This document shows, in pieces, positions 16,749 through 26,984 of a stretch of 64,000 nt of DNA. This stretch comes from Bdellovibrio sp. SKB1291214. GTDB lineage: Bacteria; Bdellovibrionota; Bdellovibrionia; Bdellovibrionales; Bdellovibrionaceae. Made by a program: the position numbers and the translations under genes. The stretch's first letter is position 1. Each line of letters starts with the position of its first letter. Under the pieces are notes generated by a model. That model did no database searches. It was not told the origin of the DNA and saw only the letters and a list, made by a program, of their open reading frames with translations. The stretch is taken from positions 124,001-188,000 of the forward strand of contig NZ_CP106855.1 of the NCBI RefSeq assembly GCF_002209355.2. The letters run 5' to 3'.

Positions 16749-19619
16749 ATGAAAATCGACGATTTATCTCCACGTAACGAATTTATTCCTCGCCATATTG
16801 GTCCAAACGATTCTGACATCCAAGCGATGTTGAAAGAATTGGGTTTTGCCTCTTTGGACGAATTAGCTAACAAAATCATTCCCTCTCAAATCCGCACGGA
16901 TCATAAATTCGACGGCGTTGGCCCTGGCATTTCTGAATTCGGTTTATTGAACCATTTGAAATCAATGGTTTCAAAAAACAAAGTCATGAAATCTTACATC
17001 GGTTTGGGTTTCCATGACTCTATCACTCCAACAATCATTCAAAGAAACATCTTTGAAAATCCAGTGTGGTACACGGCCTATACTCCTTACCAAGCCGAGA
17101 TCGCCCAAGGTCGTTTGGAAGCTTTGTTGAACTTCCAAACGATGGTTGCTGATTTGACTGGAATGGAAATTTCCAACTCATCCCTTCTTGATGAAGGAAC
17201 AGCTGCTGCCGAAGCGATGTTCATGGCTCATGCACTTTGCAAAACTAAAGCAACAGCGTTTGTTGTTTCAGACAAAATGCACCCACACGTGATCGAAGTC
17301 CTGGGGACTCGCGCAGAGCCATTGGGTCTTGAGATGATCGTGACTAATCCAGCGACTTACGATTTCGCGAAACCAGCATTCGGTGTGTTCTTCCAGTACC
17401 CTGACACTGAGGGTGCCGTAGAAAATTACTCAGACCTTGCAAAAAAATATCAAGCGCAAGGCGCACACGTTGTTGCTTCCGTTGATTTGTTGGCAATGAC
17501 TCTGCTAACTCCTCCGGGCGAGTGGGGTGCTGACATCGTTGTCGGTAACTCTCAACGTTTCGGCGTACCATTGGGTTACGGTGGCCCGCACGCTGCGTTC
17601 CTTGCAACGAAAGATGCTTACAAGCGCATGATGCCGGGTCGCTTAGTCGGTGTATCTGTAGATTCTCAAGGCAAACAAGCTTTGCGTTTGGCTTTGCAAA
17701 CTCGTGAACAACATATCCGCCGTGAGAAAGCGACTTCCAACATCTGTACAGCGCAAGTTCTTTTAGCGAACATGGCTTCGATGTATGCGGTTTACCATGG
17801 ACCTGAAGGTCTTAAGAAAATCGCTATGCGCGTGAACCGTTTGACGGCGATCATGGCAGATGGTCTTTCCAAACTTGGTTACAATGTTTCTAAAGGTGCC
17901 TTCTTTGATACGATCACTGTTGTTTCTGACAACGCGGCTGGTATCATCGCTCAAGCTGAACAATTAGGTATGAATTTCCGCCAGATCAACGATAAGACTT
18001 TAAGCATTGCTCTGAACGAGACAGTGACTTTGACTGACGTTGAAACCGTTTGGATGGCGTTCAACGGAGGCAATAAAGCCGCCTTCGATGCTTTGGCGAT
18101 CGACGACACATTGAAATTGGAAATCCCAGCTGATTTGACTCGTAAGTCTAAATTCATGACAAACCCTGTGTTCAACTCTCATCACAGCGAGACTGAACTG
18201 CTTCGTTACATCCATCATTTGCAAAACAAAGACATCACTTTGACTCACTCAATGATTCCATTGGGTTCTTGCACAATGAAATTGAATGCAACAACTGAGT
18301 TGGTTCCAGTTTCTTGGCCAGAGATCAGCAAACTTCACCCGTTTGCACCGGTTTCTCAAACTTCTGGTCTGATTGAAATGATCAAAGACCTTGAAAACAA
18401 ACTTTGCGATATCACTGGTTTCGCCGCAGTAAGTTTGCAACCAAATGCAGGTTCTCAAGGTGAATACGCAGGTCTTCTGGTTATCCGCAAATACCACCAA
18501 TCTCGTGGTCAAGGTCACAGAAACATCTGCTTGATCCCTTCATCTGCGCACGGGACAAACCCTGCTTCAGCTGCACTAGCTGGTATGCAAGTGGTTGTTG
18601 TGAACTGCGATGACTTGGGTAACGTTGAAATTTCTGACCTTAAAGCAAAAGCCGAACAACACAAAGACAACTTGGCTGCGTTGATGATCACTTATCCATC
18701 CACTCACGGTGTTTACGAAGAAGGTATCAAGGAAATCTGCGATATCGTTCACGCAAACGGCGGCCAAGTGTACATGGATGGTGCCAACATGAATGCCTTG
18801 GTTGGTATGTGCCGCCCAGGTACTTTCGGTGCTGACGTTTCTCATATGAACTTGCACAAAACATTCGCGATCCCTCACGGTGGTGGCGGTCCGGGTGTGG
18901 GTCCAATCGGTGTCGGCGCTCACTTGAAAGAATTCTTGCCTAAGCACTCTTTGGTTCCTGAGGCAGGTCCCGCAAACGGTATCACTTCAACGACGTCAGC
19001 TCCGTGGGGTTCAGCATCGATCCTTCCGATCTCTTGGGCTTACATCACAATGATGGGTGCTAAGGGTCTTCGCAAGGCGACTTTGGTGTCAATTTTGTCA
19101 GCAAACTACATCGCTAAGAAATTGGAAAAAGCATACCCAGTTCTTTACAAAGGTAAGTCTGGTTATGTGGCCCATGAATGTATCATCGACGTTCGCGATA
19201 TCAAAAAGTCGTCTGGCATCGATGTAACTGACGTTGCCAAACGCTTGATCGATTACGGCTTCCATGCTCCGACTATGTCATTCCCAGTTGCGGGCACATT
19301 GATGATCGAACCAACAGAGTCAGAACCAAAACAAGAAGTCGATCGTTTCATCGATGCTATGCTTGCGATCCGCAAAGAGATCTCTGCGGTTGAATCTGGC
19401 AAAATGGACAAGGAAAACAACGCTCTTAAAAATTCTCCGCACACTGCGCAGATGATGATGAAACCAGAGTGGAATCATCCATACACTCGCGAAGAAGCTG
19501 TGTACCCGGTTGAGTGGTTGCGCACGAACAAGTTCTGGCCAGTGGTCGGCCGCGTGGATAATGCCTACGGCGACCGCAACTTGATCTGTTCTTGCCCATC
19601 GATCGAAGAATACCGCTAA
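16749..19619 (+). CDS. gcvP: glycine dehydrogenase (decarboxylating), P protein
   Basis: 956 residues, the length of the fused single-chain P protein. A PLP enzyme that decarboxylates glycine and passes the aminomethyl group to lipoyl-GcvH. Seen: N-terminal [20 protein letters not shown], the tandem repeated fold, and the PLP lysine Lys704 in [20 protein letters not shown] 16749 preferred over the GTG two codons upstream because GAGG then has normal spacing. Its partners gcvH and gcvT are about 7 kb away on the other strand, so the system is split into two transcription units. Confidence 0.97.
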   Translation: MKIDDLSPRNEFIPRHIGPNDSDIQAMLKELGFASLDELANKIIPSQIRTDHKFDGVGPGISEFGLLNHLKSMVSKNKVMKSYIGLGFHDSITPTIIQRNIFENPVWYTAYTPYQAEIAQGRLEALLNFQTMVADLTGMEISNSSLLDEGTAAAEAMFMAHALCKTKATAFVVSDKMHPHVIEVLGTRAEPLGLEMIVTNPATYDFAKPAFGVFFQYPDTEGAVENYSDLAKKYQAQGAHVVASVDLLAMTLLTPPGEWGADIVVGNSQRFGVPLGYGGPHAAFLATKDAYKRMMPGRLVGVSVDSQGKQALRLALQTREQHIRREKATSNICTAQVLLANMASMYAVYHGPEGLKKIAMRVNRLTAIMADGLSKLGYNVSKGAFFDTITVVSDNAAGIIAQAEQLGMNFRQINDKTLSIALNETVTLTDVETVWMAFNGGNKAAFDALAIDDTLKLEIPADLTRKSKFMTNPVFNSHHSETELLRYIHHLQNKDITLTHSMIPLGSCTMKLNATTELVPVSWPEISKLHPFAPVSQTSGLIEMIKDLENKLCDITGFAAVSLQPNAGSQGEYAGLLVIRKYHQSRGQGHRNICLIPSSAHGTNPASAALAGMQVVVVNCDDLGNVEISDLKAKAEQHKDNLAALMITYPSTHGVYEEGIKEICDIVHANGGQVYMDGANMNALVGMCRPGTFGADVSHMNLHKTFAIPHGGGGPGVGPIGVGAHLKEFLPKHSLVPEAGPANGITSTTSAPWGSASILPISWAYITMMGAKGLRKATLVSILSANYIAKKLEKAYPVLYKGKSGYVAHECIIDVRDIKKSSGIDVTDVAKRLIDYGFHAPTMSFPVAGTLMIEPTESEPKQEVDRFIDAMLAIRKEISAVESGKMDKENNALKNSPHTAQMMMKPEWNHPYTREEAVYPVEWLRTNKFWPVVGRVDNAYGDRNLICSCPSIEEYR

Positions 19620-19663
19620 AAGGTGCCAGGTCCCGTTTACGGGAGCGGCGCTTCAAAGGATTT

Positions 19664-20635
19664 ATGAAACGTATTTTACTTATTCGTCTAGATAAGATCG
19701 GCGACTTGATCTCCACCATGTGCGTGGATCAAGCCGCTTTTTTATCTGACTATGAAGTGAAATGGGTCATTGCCAAGGGCCTTAGCTTTGTTCCCGATAA
19801 TGCCGATCCAAAACGTTCCTTCGTCGAACTTTCCAAAGACGATTGGAAGACTTCATTAAAGACATTGCGCTTATTCATCCGCGAATTTAAACCTGATGTT
19901 GCCGTAAGCTTTCAAGCTCCATGGTGGGTCAGTTTTGCATTATGGGCTGAGGGCGTAAAAGTCCGCGCGGGCGTAAAATCCCAATGGCACAGCTTTTTGT
20001 TTTTGAATAAAGGTCTGCGCCAACGTCGAAGCAAAGCCGTGCAACACGAAGCTGACTATAACATGGATTTGTTGCGCTTTGCTTTGAATGAAAAATCCAA
20101 AGAGCCAACTCCAGTTTTAAAATTAACTGCACCCAACAATCCCGAGCTTCTGGCGAAACATTCTTTGACCGAGAAAAATTATGTTGTAGTCCACGCCGGA
20201 ATGGCTGGTTCTGCACTGAACTGGCCAACGGCTCGTTATATTTCTTTGATTGAACAAATCACTCCCTTTGCCAAGGTCGCCTTAACGGGAACTCCTGCAG
20301 ATGAGCCATTTCTAACAGAGATCAAAGCTCGTTTTAAAAACGATGCTCAAGTGGTCAACCTACAAAGCCAGCTCAAACCAGCAGAGCTTTTCACGGTACT
20401 TAAGAATGCGAAAGCCGTCGTAGTACCAAGCACAGGTGTTGCCCATATGGCTTCCTCCCTGGGGGCGCCGGTTCTGGGCCTTTACTCCCCCATCCGCGTT
20501 CAGCATCCCCGCCGTTGGGCTGCCCGTGGAGAGAATGTAAAAATTTTCGTATCCAAGAACGAAAATCCCCCTTACGACCACGCGATGGAAGAAATCCAGG
20601 TCGATGATTTGCTAAAAGCCCTGAACAGTCTGTAG
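19664..20635 (+). CDS. glycosyltransferase family 9 (heptosyltransferase-like)
   Basis: 323 residues from ATG 19664 (AAAGGA ahead); a longer in-frame reading overlaps gcvP. N-terminus ILLIRLDKIGDLISTM matches the GT9/ADP-heptose transferase start. C-terminal domain has VVVHAGMAGSALNWP, VALTGTPADEPF and VVVPSTGVAHMASSLGAPVLGLYSP, the donor-binding GT9 block. Cytoplasmic face of the inner membrane; probably adds a sugar (heptose type) to LPS core. No other LPS core gene is next to it. Confidence 0.88.
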   Translation: MKRILLIRLDKIGDLISTMCVDQAAFLSDYEVKWVIAKGLSFVPDNADPKRSFVELSKDDWKTSLKTLRLFIREFKPDVAVSFQAPWWVSFALWAEGVKVRAGVKSQWHSFLFLNKGLRQRRSKAVQHEADYNMDLLRFALNEKSKEPTPVLKLTAPNNPELLAKHSLTEKNYVVVHAGMAGSALNWPTARYISLIEQITPFAKVALTGTPADEPFLTEIKARFKNDAQVVNLQSQLKPAELFTVLKNAKAVVVPSTGVAHMASSLGAPVLGLYSPIRVQHPRRWAARGENVKIFVSKNENPPYDHAMEEIQVDDLLKALNSL

Positions 20636-20648
20636 AATCCCGCCATCC

Positions 20649-21665
20649 ATGCAAAGACAATTTACAGTCCCGGCAAATTTCGAAGAGGCTATCGCGAAAG
20701 CATTAGCAGACTATAAGCTGACCTTGAAAGATTCCAAGGAGCTGGCGAAGTGCGTGCTGGCGCTGTCTGATTTCTTTATCACTCAGCCCGACGGCCAAAC
20801 TCCATGGCATGAACCCTGGGCGCAAGTGGCTTATCTTTGTTATTATCTCCCTTTAAATGCAGCCCGCCTGCGTGCGGTCATCTCAGAGGGCGAAAAACGC
20901 GGCTTCTTTGCAGGTCTTGAAGAGGTCATCGATTTCGGCGCGGGCCTTGCGACAGCGTCCCTAAGTCTTTCTGAAACTCAGAATCTCAAATACACATTGA
21001 TCGAGCGTGCTGCGGAACCTCAGCGTTTGATCGAGAAACACTTTCCGTTTTTTAAATCGCAAGAATGGCTTCGCACCTTTAATGGTGGACGCCTGAAGAA
21101 CCCCACCAAGACGATGGCGTTGTTCTCATATTCTTTGACGGAACTTAGCGATTTGCCTGATTGGGCTTATGAGTGTGAGGCATTGTTTATCGCTGAACCC
21201 TCAACGCAGCAAGATGGCCGCAAGCTTTTGCAATTACGTGCGAAGCTTTTGGAAAAAGGTTTCCATGCCTGGGCACCTTGTACTCATGAGGGACCATGTC
21301 CACTGTTAGCACAGTCTAAAACTGACTGGTGCCATGATCGTATTCACTTTAATGCGCCTGAATGGTTCCTAGCCATGGAAGAACAACTTCCAATGAAGAA
21401 CCGCACTTTAACAACAAGCTTTTTGCTGATGAGAAAACAAAAGCCAACAGCAATTCCCGCGGCTCGCGTGGTCGGTGATACCTTGAAAGAAAAAGGAAAA
21501 GATCGCCAAATGATCTGCCGCGGTCCCGATCGCGAGTTCCTAGCGTGGATGCATAAATTCAAGATTCAACAAGAAATCCCACGGGGTTCTTTGATTGAAA
21601 TCCCCGAGGGCTTACAAAAAGTTTCAAACGAGCTACGGGTCCAACAAGAAATCCAAGTTCTGTAA
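20649..21665 (+). CDS. Rsm22-like ribosomal small-subunit methyltransferase
   Basis: 338 residues, 13 bases after the GT9 gene. A SAM-binding Rossmann motif EVIDFGAGLATASLSL (around 96-111) and the Rsm22-type cysteine cluster CTHEGPCPLLAQSKTDWCHDRIHF (Cys211, Cys217, Cys231), which in mitochondrial relatives binds Fe-S or Zn near the ribosomal small subunit. Upstream block WHEPWAQVAYLCYYLPLNAARL is also typical. Probably assists small-subunit assembly or methylates rRNA; activity of this family is not firmly established. Confidence 0.75.
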   Translation: MQRQFTVPANFEEAIAKALADYKLTLKDSKELAKCVLALSDFFITQPDGQTPWHEPWAQVAYLCYYLPLNAARLRAVISEGEKRGFFAGLEEVIDFGAGLATASLSLSETQNLKYTLIERAAEPQRLIEKHFPFFKSQEWLRTFNGGRLKNPTKTMALFSYSLTELSDLPDWAYECEALFIAEPSTQQDGRKLLQLRAKLLEKGFHAWAPCTHEGPCPLLAQSKTDWCHDRIHFNAPEWFLAMEEQLPMKNRTLTTSFLLMRKQKPTAIPAARVVGDTLKEKGKDRQMICRGPDREFLAWMHKFKIQQEIPRGSLIEIPEGLQKVSNELRVQQEIQVL

Positions 21666-21698
21666 ATAACAGGCTACTTTTTTTTAAAATCTTTTAGC

Positions 21699-24113
21699 TT
21701 AAGCCGATCGTTGCATTTCCTGGGCAAGGATTTTCTTCATCCATTTGATCAAAACCGCCCTAACGCGTTTTTTATCGATTGGCTTGGATACGAAATCATC
21801 CATGCCACTCTTCATGGTCTTTTCTTTATCTTCCTTCATCGCATTGGCAGTCATTGCGATAATTGGAATATTATTATTCCCGATGGCTTTACTGGTACGA
21901 ATGACCGAGGTTGCCTCGTAACCATCCATCTCAGGCATGTGGCAATCCATCAGAATCATGTCATAACAACGACTGTGGGCGGCCTCGACCACTTCACGGC
22001 CGTTCCCCGCAATGTCCGCGCGTATCCCGAAATGCTCTAGCATTTTCAAAATAATGATCTGATTGATTTGATTGTCTTCGGCAATTAAAATACGCCAAGG
22101 CTTATCACGTTTTGGCATCTCCTCATCGGGTGAATCATGCTCTGTCGCATAGACTTCATTTTGGCCAGCCATCAAATGCATCGTGAACCAGAAATTAGAT
22201 CCCTGTCCATTTGCTGAAACCACCCCAAGCTCGCCGTTCATCTTCTCTACCAAACGTTTACAGATGGCCAAGCCCAACCCTGTTCCACCGTACTTGCGAG
22301 TGGTTGACAAGTCGGCCTGAATAAACTCTTGGAAAAGAGTATCAATTACTTCCTCTGAGATTCCAATCCCAGTATCGATAATTTCAAATTTAAACAGATA
22401 TCCGTATTCATCCTTAGATTTTACCGAAGCCTTAATTTTCACAGAGCCTTCATGGGTAAACTTGATCGCATTGCTGATCAAATTTAAAAACACCTGCCGA
22501 ACGCGACCGGGATCGCCCTTTACAATCGCAGGAAACACAGGTTCGATATCTAACGTCAGATCAATATTTTTCTGACGAGCCGTAAAGCTAAAAGACTTGT
22601 GAATATCATGTAATGTACTAACAATATCGAAATCCAAATTTTCAAAGGTCATATGACCTGATTCAATTTTTGAGAAATCAAGTACGTCATTGACCAACGT
22701 TAACAACGCATCAGCAGAGGCTTTGATCGCATTGCCATAGTCTCGCTGCTCATCCCCCAGATTCCCTTCCATCAAAAGGCCCGTCATACCCATGATTCCA
22801 TTCAGTGGAGTTCTGATTTCATGAGACATGGTTGCCAAAAACCGAGATTTTGCCAAAGTTGCACGCTGAGCCTTATCAGTGGATACGATCAAGTCAGCTT
22901 GTGTTTTTTCAAGGTCTTCGATGAGCTTTAATTTTTCCGTAAAATCTTGCGCTTGAGCCAGTGCTCCCGCAAGACATCCCGTAATAATTTTTAACGCTTC
23001 CACCGCATCTTGCTCAAAGTGATTCAAACTGGAGGAGTAGTTTTTCAACACGCCCAGAATTCTTCCATGATGATGCAAAGGCACGACAACCATTGAAGCC
23101 ACACTGACTTTATTGGCTAAAGTTATGTGGAGATCTTTATCTAACTGACTGATATCGGGACAGCTGATCGTTTGCATTTCGCGCAAACACTTGCCTGAAA
23201 ATGTTCCATCAATTTTTACGCGGATATCTTTATAGGGTTCAGCAGTTCCGTACACATGCTTATAAACGAATTCGTCTCCATCAATAAGTTCCAGGACCGC
23301 ACCGTCAGCACCCGTCAGACGCGACGTAATCTTAACGATCATATCCATGACGTCGACTTCTTTTAAAGACTCACGGCTACCCAACTCGTTCTGCAATTCG
23401 ATAACTTGCTTAGCGTGATCACGTTGGCGCTCTAATGATTTGTTAGATTGGGCCATCTCCTTAATCACTTTCGTTCTTGCAAAGTAAGACCTCGCAATAA
23501 GATACATCAGCAATGAAATCAGCAAAGTTTCGATGATACTTCCAGCATATAAAATAATCTTACTTTGCTGAACGATGTTTTCCATCCATTCACCACGTTG
23601 TAAAACTAAAAGCTTTTGCTCATCATCCATTGTTTTTAACAGGAAACGCAGATCTGACATGTAAGCCTGGCCATCACCATGCTTAACCAATCTTAAGGCT
23701 TCAGCGGTCTTCCCAGCCATTTTCAAGCTAACGGTCTTATCCATTTCGTCCAATTTTTTATTGATAAGAACTTCAACTTTTTTTAGACGATCTAACTGAT
23801 TTTTTTGTTTGGAAAGTTTTAATTCGATTTCTTCATAAGCTAAAGGAATCTGTTCCACGGCTTCACGGTACGGCTGTAAATACGACGGATCACCCACTAA
23901 AAGGAATCCTCGTTGACTTGTTTCAACATCCGTCAAAAGATTTTCAAGACTTACAATACGGTACGCATTCGAGCGCGCCTCAGCGCGAAGTTGACTGACT
24001 TCTTTGATCAAACTTATACTTTGCTGCTGGTGATATCCGATTGTGATTGTGATGATCAAACAGATCGTAAAACCTGCCGTCGTTCGGAAATTAAAGTTTT
24101 TTAGGATGTTCAT
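21699..24113 (-). CDS. CHASE3-GAF hybrid sensor histidine kinase with receiver
   Basis: 804 residues. Two membrane helices (about 13-28 and 186-208) bracket a CHASE3-like periplasmic sensor (LENLLTDVETSQRGFLLVGDPSYLQPYR). A GAF domain (about 250-400), coiled linker, HisKA with phospho-His431 in ATMSHEIRTPLNGIMG, an HATPase (N box NLISNAIKFTHEG, G boxes DTGIGI and GGTGLGLAICKRLVE), then a C-terminal receiver (RILIAEDNQIN, phospho-Asp723 in MILMDCHMPEMDG, Lys in VSKPID). It phosphorelays internally; no Hpt protein or cognate regulator is adjacent. Convergent with the Rsm22-like gene. Confidence 0.92.
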   Translation of the reverse strand: MNILKNFNFRTTAGFTICLIITITIGYHQQQSISLIKEVSQLRAEARSNAYRIVSLENLLTDVETSQRGFLLVGDPSYLQPYREAVEQIPLAYEEIELKLSKQKNQLDRLKKVEVLINKKLDEMDKTVSLKMAGKTAEALRLVKHGDGQAYMSDLRFLLKTMDDEQKLLVLQRGEWMENIVQQSKIILYAGSIIETLLISLLMYLIARSYFARTKVIKEMAQSNKSLERQRDHAKQVIELQNELGSRESLKEVDVMDMIVKITSRLTGADGAVLELIDGDEFVYKHVYGTAEPYKDIRVKIDGTFSGKCLREMQTISCPDISQLDKDLHITLANKVSVASMVVVPLHHHGRILGVLKNYSSSLNHFEQDAVEALKIITGCLAGALAQAQDFTEKLKLIEDLEKTQADLIVSTDKAQRATLAKSRFLATMSHEIRTPLNGIMGMTGLLMEGNLGDEQRDYGNAIKASADALLTLVNDVLDFSKIESGHMTFENLDFDIVSTLHDIHKSFSFTARQKNIDLTLDIEPVFPAIVKGDPGRVRQVFLNLISNAIKFTHEGSVKIKASVKSKDEYGYLFKFEIIDTGIGISEEVIDTLFQEFIQADLSTTRKYGGTGLGLAICKRLVEKMNGELGVVSANGQGSNFWFTMHLMAGQNEVYATEHDSPDEEMPKRDKPWRILIAEDNQINQIIILKMLEHFGIRADIAGNGREVVEAAHSRCYDMILMDCHMPEMDGYEATSVIRTSKAIGNNNIPIIAMTANAMKEDKEKTMKSGMDDFVSKPIDKKRVRAVLIKWMKKILAQEMQRSA

Positions 24114-24351
24114 CGCGCTCCTCGAAAATACTAAACACAGAATACCGAATGTCGGAAAACTTACTGTTGAATTTCAGTAATTGAAAAAGATTCGGACTAT
24201 AGGTCCCAAGTCCAAGGAATAACTTCTCAAGAAACCTTAAAGAAGCCGTGGGAAATCCATAACTTAATACGAAATCAAAAGTGTTTCTGTCTCAAACTGA
24301 GATTGATTTATAAAGCTCCAGCTGAAGAGTTGAAATTCCGATATTGAATAC
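24114..24351. other. divergent promoter interval
   Basis: 238 bases between two divergent genes (hybrid kinase, membrane protein). AT-rich, without ORF, repeat or convincing paired -35/-10. TCCGATAT (24337-24344) lies just before ATG 24352 but has no properly spaced -35 partner. Confidence 0.5.
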
Positions 24352-25200
24352 ATGTCACATCCAGGCGATTCAGCATCATTCGTACCGCGAGAAAATCTAA
24401 AGCGTACGTTGACCTATAGACGACACATCAAATGGTTCTATTGGGCGTGCCTGGCGTTGGCACTGGTTGCTGGCTCCTTATTAGCATTTAATTGGGTAGC
24501 AGCACTGTTGGCTTTAGCGATTATCGCACCGGCCAGTCGAATCCTTAGAACCAAAGCTCACTCTTCTGTTACGGTCTTCAGTGACCGAGTCGAGATCGAA
24601 AGCCTGGGGCAAAAAACAGTCTTTCCATTCGAAGACATTAAAGAGATCAAATTCAACTATGCTCCTTATTTGAGTGGTTTGTTCCAAATTATTTCAGATA
24701 AAGGAAGGTACAAGTTCCCGATTTCTCTGGAGCGGAGCGAATACGTTCTGGAGGCGATCATTGCCTATAATCCAAAGCTAGCTTCCAAAGAAGAAATAGA
24801 AAAATACCGTAAGACCGCTGTTTTAACAGATCACGGTTGGGCGTACTTTCACGATAAGTTTCCAAGCATCACGAAGATACTCTTAAAATTCATTGTAACT
24901 CCAGTCATCGCAGCCGTCCCGCTTGCGATCATCAGTGGATACCACGAATCAGATTTCGACTATGTCAAATTGATCGTTATGTCGGTATTCTTTGGCGTCA
25001 TCCAAGTTTTGATGTCGGGCTTAGCCATGAAATTAGAATCGATCATTCTAATCAGCAAAGCCGCGCCAGAACTTACGAAAAATCCCAACAACTTAAAACG
25101 AAATACGGAATTTGAGAACAAGGTTTACCGTCGTAGCGAACTCCTGCAAAAAATCCTTTTGGCAATTCTAGTGTTAATCTATTGCTTTAGACTTCTATAA
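24352..25200 (+). CDS. multi-pass membrane protein with PH-like insert
   Basis: 282 residues. Two close N-terminal helices (about 28-62, WFYWACLALALVAGSLLAF and WVAALLALAIIAPASRIL), then a soluble part (about 70-150: SVTVFSDRVEIESLGQKTVFPFEDIKEIKF, IISDKGRYKFPISL) resembling bacterial PH-like domains, then three more helices to the C-terminus. No enzymatic motif; function unknown. The ATG has no clear ribosome site, so a very short leader is possible. Confidence 0.65.
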   Translation: MSHPGDSASFVPRENLKRTLTYRRHIKWFYWACLALALVAGSLLAFNWVAALLALAIIAPASRILRTKAHSSVTVFSDRVEIESLGQKTVFPFEDIKEIKFNYAPYLSGLFQIISDKGRYKFPISLERSEYVLEAIIAYNPKLASKEEIEKYRKTAVLTDHGWAYFHDKFPSITKILLKFIVTPVIAAVPLAIISGYHESDFDYVKLIVMSVFFGVIQVLMSGLAMKLESIILISKAAPELTKNPNNLKRNTEFENKVYRRSELLQKILLAILVLIYCFRLL

Positions 25201-25292
25201 CAGGACTGCCCTTAAACAATATTTTAAAGGCATAGTTCCAAAACCGACGAATCGTGCTTCTCTTTCCCAATATCCAGGATTAACGTGGGTGC

Positions 25293-26126
25293 ATGACAGC
25301 TTTAAGCCCTATTCACGCCTGGCACTATGACATGCTGATTGATCATCAGCGAAACCATTTCTACGAAGACATCATTCGCAAAAACTGCAAAGACAAAATC
25401 GTTTTAGAAATCGGCGCCGGCAGCGGCCTCATGTCAGTCCTAGCAATCCGCCACGGAGCCAAGCAAGTCATCTGCTGCGAAGCGAACCATCTATTAGCAA
25501 AAGCCGCCGAACTACTAATCCGCAGAATGGGCCTGCAAGATAGAATCAGATTGATTCAAGGATTCTCAACAGACATCCCCACAGAATCAATTCCCAAAGT
25601 GGACATGGTCCTTCACGAACTCTTCGCCTCAGACCCCTTCGCAGAAGACGTGATTCACTCCCTAAGAGACGCCAAACGCTTCATGAAACCCGACGCCATC
25701 TTTGTCCCGGAGGGCATTCAGTTAACGTATCAAGCAGTACGAGGCCACGCTTTAAGACAAGAATTAAAATTCGCAGGAATTGAATTGCACGAAATGACTC
25801 AGTTATTGGGCCAAGTTCACCCAGCCCTCAGAAACAACAACATACCAGGCTCCCCTAACAAAACTTACTTCCTTCCAAAAGTAAGCATGGAAAGCCTAGT
25901 AAAAAACTCCTACGACTATCTAGAAACAAATCCCGACCTAGTAGGAATCGACGCCATCGAACTAACCTACATGATCTACGACGGCGACCAACAAATGCAA
26001 GCAGCCCCCTTCGGCCTCCTAGCAGAAAACCGCCACTGGTCCACAATCTTCTTCTACAAAACCAACCTACAAACCAACCAAGTCCAATTCCACCTACAAG
26101 ACGAAATCAAACTCCTAATGAACTAA
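25293..26126 (+). CDS. PRMT-like class I SAM methyltransferase
   Basis: 277 residues. PRMT-type features: HYDMLIDHQRNHFYEDII before motif I, VLEIGAGSGLMSVLA (motif I), acidic ribose ligand in VICCEAN, and the double-Glu-loop-like segment VLHELFASDPFAEDVIHSL, which corresponds to E...E-x-x-x-x-x-L in PRMTs. That makes protein arginine methylation the best guess, closest to PRMT7/9-style enzymes. The 3' half uses almost only A or C at third codon positions, unlike its neighbours, grading into the hairpin array downstream. Confidence 0.72.
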   Translation: MTALSPIHAWHYDMLIDHQRNHFYEDIIRKNCKDKIVLEIGAGSGLMSVLAIRHGAKQVICCEANHLLAKAAELLIRRMGLQDRIRLIQGFSTDIPTESIPKVDMVLHELFASDPFAEDVIHSLRDAKRFMKPDAIFVPEGIQLTYQAVRGHALRQELKFAGIELHEMTQLLGQVHPALRNNNIPGSPNKTYFLPKVSMESLVKNSYDYLETNPDLVGIDAIELTYMIYDGDQQMQAAPFGLLAENRHWSTIFFYKTNLQTNQVQFHLQDEIKLLMN

Positions 26127-26135
26127 ATGAACGAT

Positions 26136-26358
26136 CCGCCGGAAGGCGGCAGTGAAAAGCGAGCCCGCCAAAGGCGGAAGCAAGTCGAGCTCTGCAAGAG
26201 CGAGGTCCCCGTCGAACGAAGACGAGTGCCCCAAGAGGTTGTGCCCGCGCTAAAACAGTCCGGGGGACTGTTTTAGTGTGGAGCATGGAGGGAGAAGGAC
26301 CGCGAAGGCGGTCCGTACGACCGACAGTCCCGAGCGGCGGCCCCCATCCCGTAGGGAT
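26136..26358. repeat. array of seven consecutive short perfect hairpins
   Basis: GC-rich gene-free block between the PRMT-like gene and tRNA-Leu. Stems: CCGCC/GGCGG at 26136-26149, again at 26165-26177, GCTC/GAGC at about 26188-26201, CGTC/GACG at 26210-26224, a 12-bp perfect stem 26250-26261/26265-26276, GGACCGC/GCGGTCC 26297-26314, ATCCC/GGGAT 26346-26358. None has a T-run, so these are not terminators. Confidence 0.75.
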
Positions 26359-26381
26359 CAGCGAAGCTCAATCAACCCCAC

Positions 26382-26412
26382 AAATAAAAAAAGCCGACGA
26401 TTAAGTCAGCTT
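26382..26412 (-). terminator. intrinsic terminator of tRNA-Leu
   Basis: On the minus strand AAGCTGAC/GTCGGCTT (one G-T pair) with a six-base loop and TTTTTATTT, 30 bases beyond the tRNA 3' end. Confidence 0.75.
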
Positions 26413-26442
26413 CGATTATTCTTCAATCAGAGAAGAAAGATT

Positions 26443-26525
26443 TGGTGCCCCGCGAGGGACTTGAACCCCCACGCTTGCGCACTAGATCCTAAGTCTAGCG
26501 TGTCTGCCAATTTCACCAGCGGGGC
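26443..26525 (-). tRNA. tRNA-Leu (anticodon UAG, reads CUA/CUN)
   Basis: Full cloverleaf on the minus strand: acceptor GCCCCGC/GCGGGGC, D arm with TTGGCAGA, anticodon stem CTAGA/TCTAG around loop CTTAGGA (anticodon TAG), a long class II variable arm TGCGCAAGCGT, T arm with GTTCAAGTC, discriminator A and an encoded CCA. The long variable arm plus UAG identify leucine. Confidence 0.96.
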
Positions 26526-26583
26526 AACACCGTTTTAGCGGAAACAAAGATTTAGCGAATTGTATCCGCTAAATCAATAAAAA

Positions 26584-26973
26584 TTATTTCTCTGCGATCA
26601 ATTTTTTATAGTCTGGAGCTCTCATTAGGTTCGCAAGCTCTTTTTCCGTATCCATTTCGATACGAACCAACCAGCCTTCGTTCACTGGATCATCATTCAA
26701 AACTGATGGATCGTCGCCCAAAGCAGCGTTTACTTCGATTACAGTGCCAGAAACTGGCGCGTAAAGGTCAGAAACAGCTTTTACGGACTCAACAACACCG
26801 AAAGTTTGGCCTTGAGTGATTTTTTGACCTTCTTCTGGAAGTTCAACGTAAACGATCTCGCCCAAAGAATCTTGTGCGAACTCAGTGATACCAACAGTTA
26901 CGATGTTCTCGTCAACTTGAGCCCATTCGTGTTCTTTAGTGTAGTAATAGTCTTCAGGAATATGAAATGCCAT
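26584..26973 (-). CDS. gcvH: glycine cleavage system H protein
   Basis: 129 residues, family length. Lipoyl carrier that shuttles the aminomethyl group between GcvP, GcvT and the lipoamide dehydrogenase. The lipoylated residue is Lys65 in GVVESVKAVSDLYAP. Starts 11 bases after gcvT with AGGAG in the gap, so the two are one transcription unit read leftward. Confidence 0.97.
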   Translation of the reverse strand: MAFHIPEDYYYTKEHEWAQVDENIVTVGITEFAQDSLGEIVYVELPEEGQKITQGQTFGVVESVKAVSDLYAPVSGTVIEVNAALGDDPSVLNDDPVNEGWLVRIEMDTEKELANLMRAPDYKKLIAEK

Positions 26974-26984
26974 GCTAGGGCTCC

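Noticed and set aside
26278-26538. 86-residue reading frame ending in NPHACALDPKSSVSANFTSGATPF
   Set aside because: It runs antisense through tRNA-Leu; this type of spurious peptide is common over tRNA genes.
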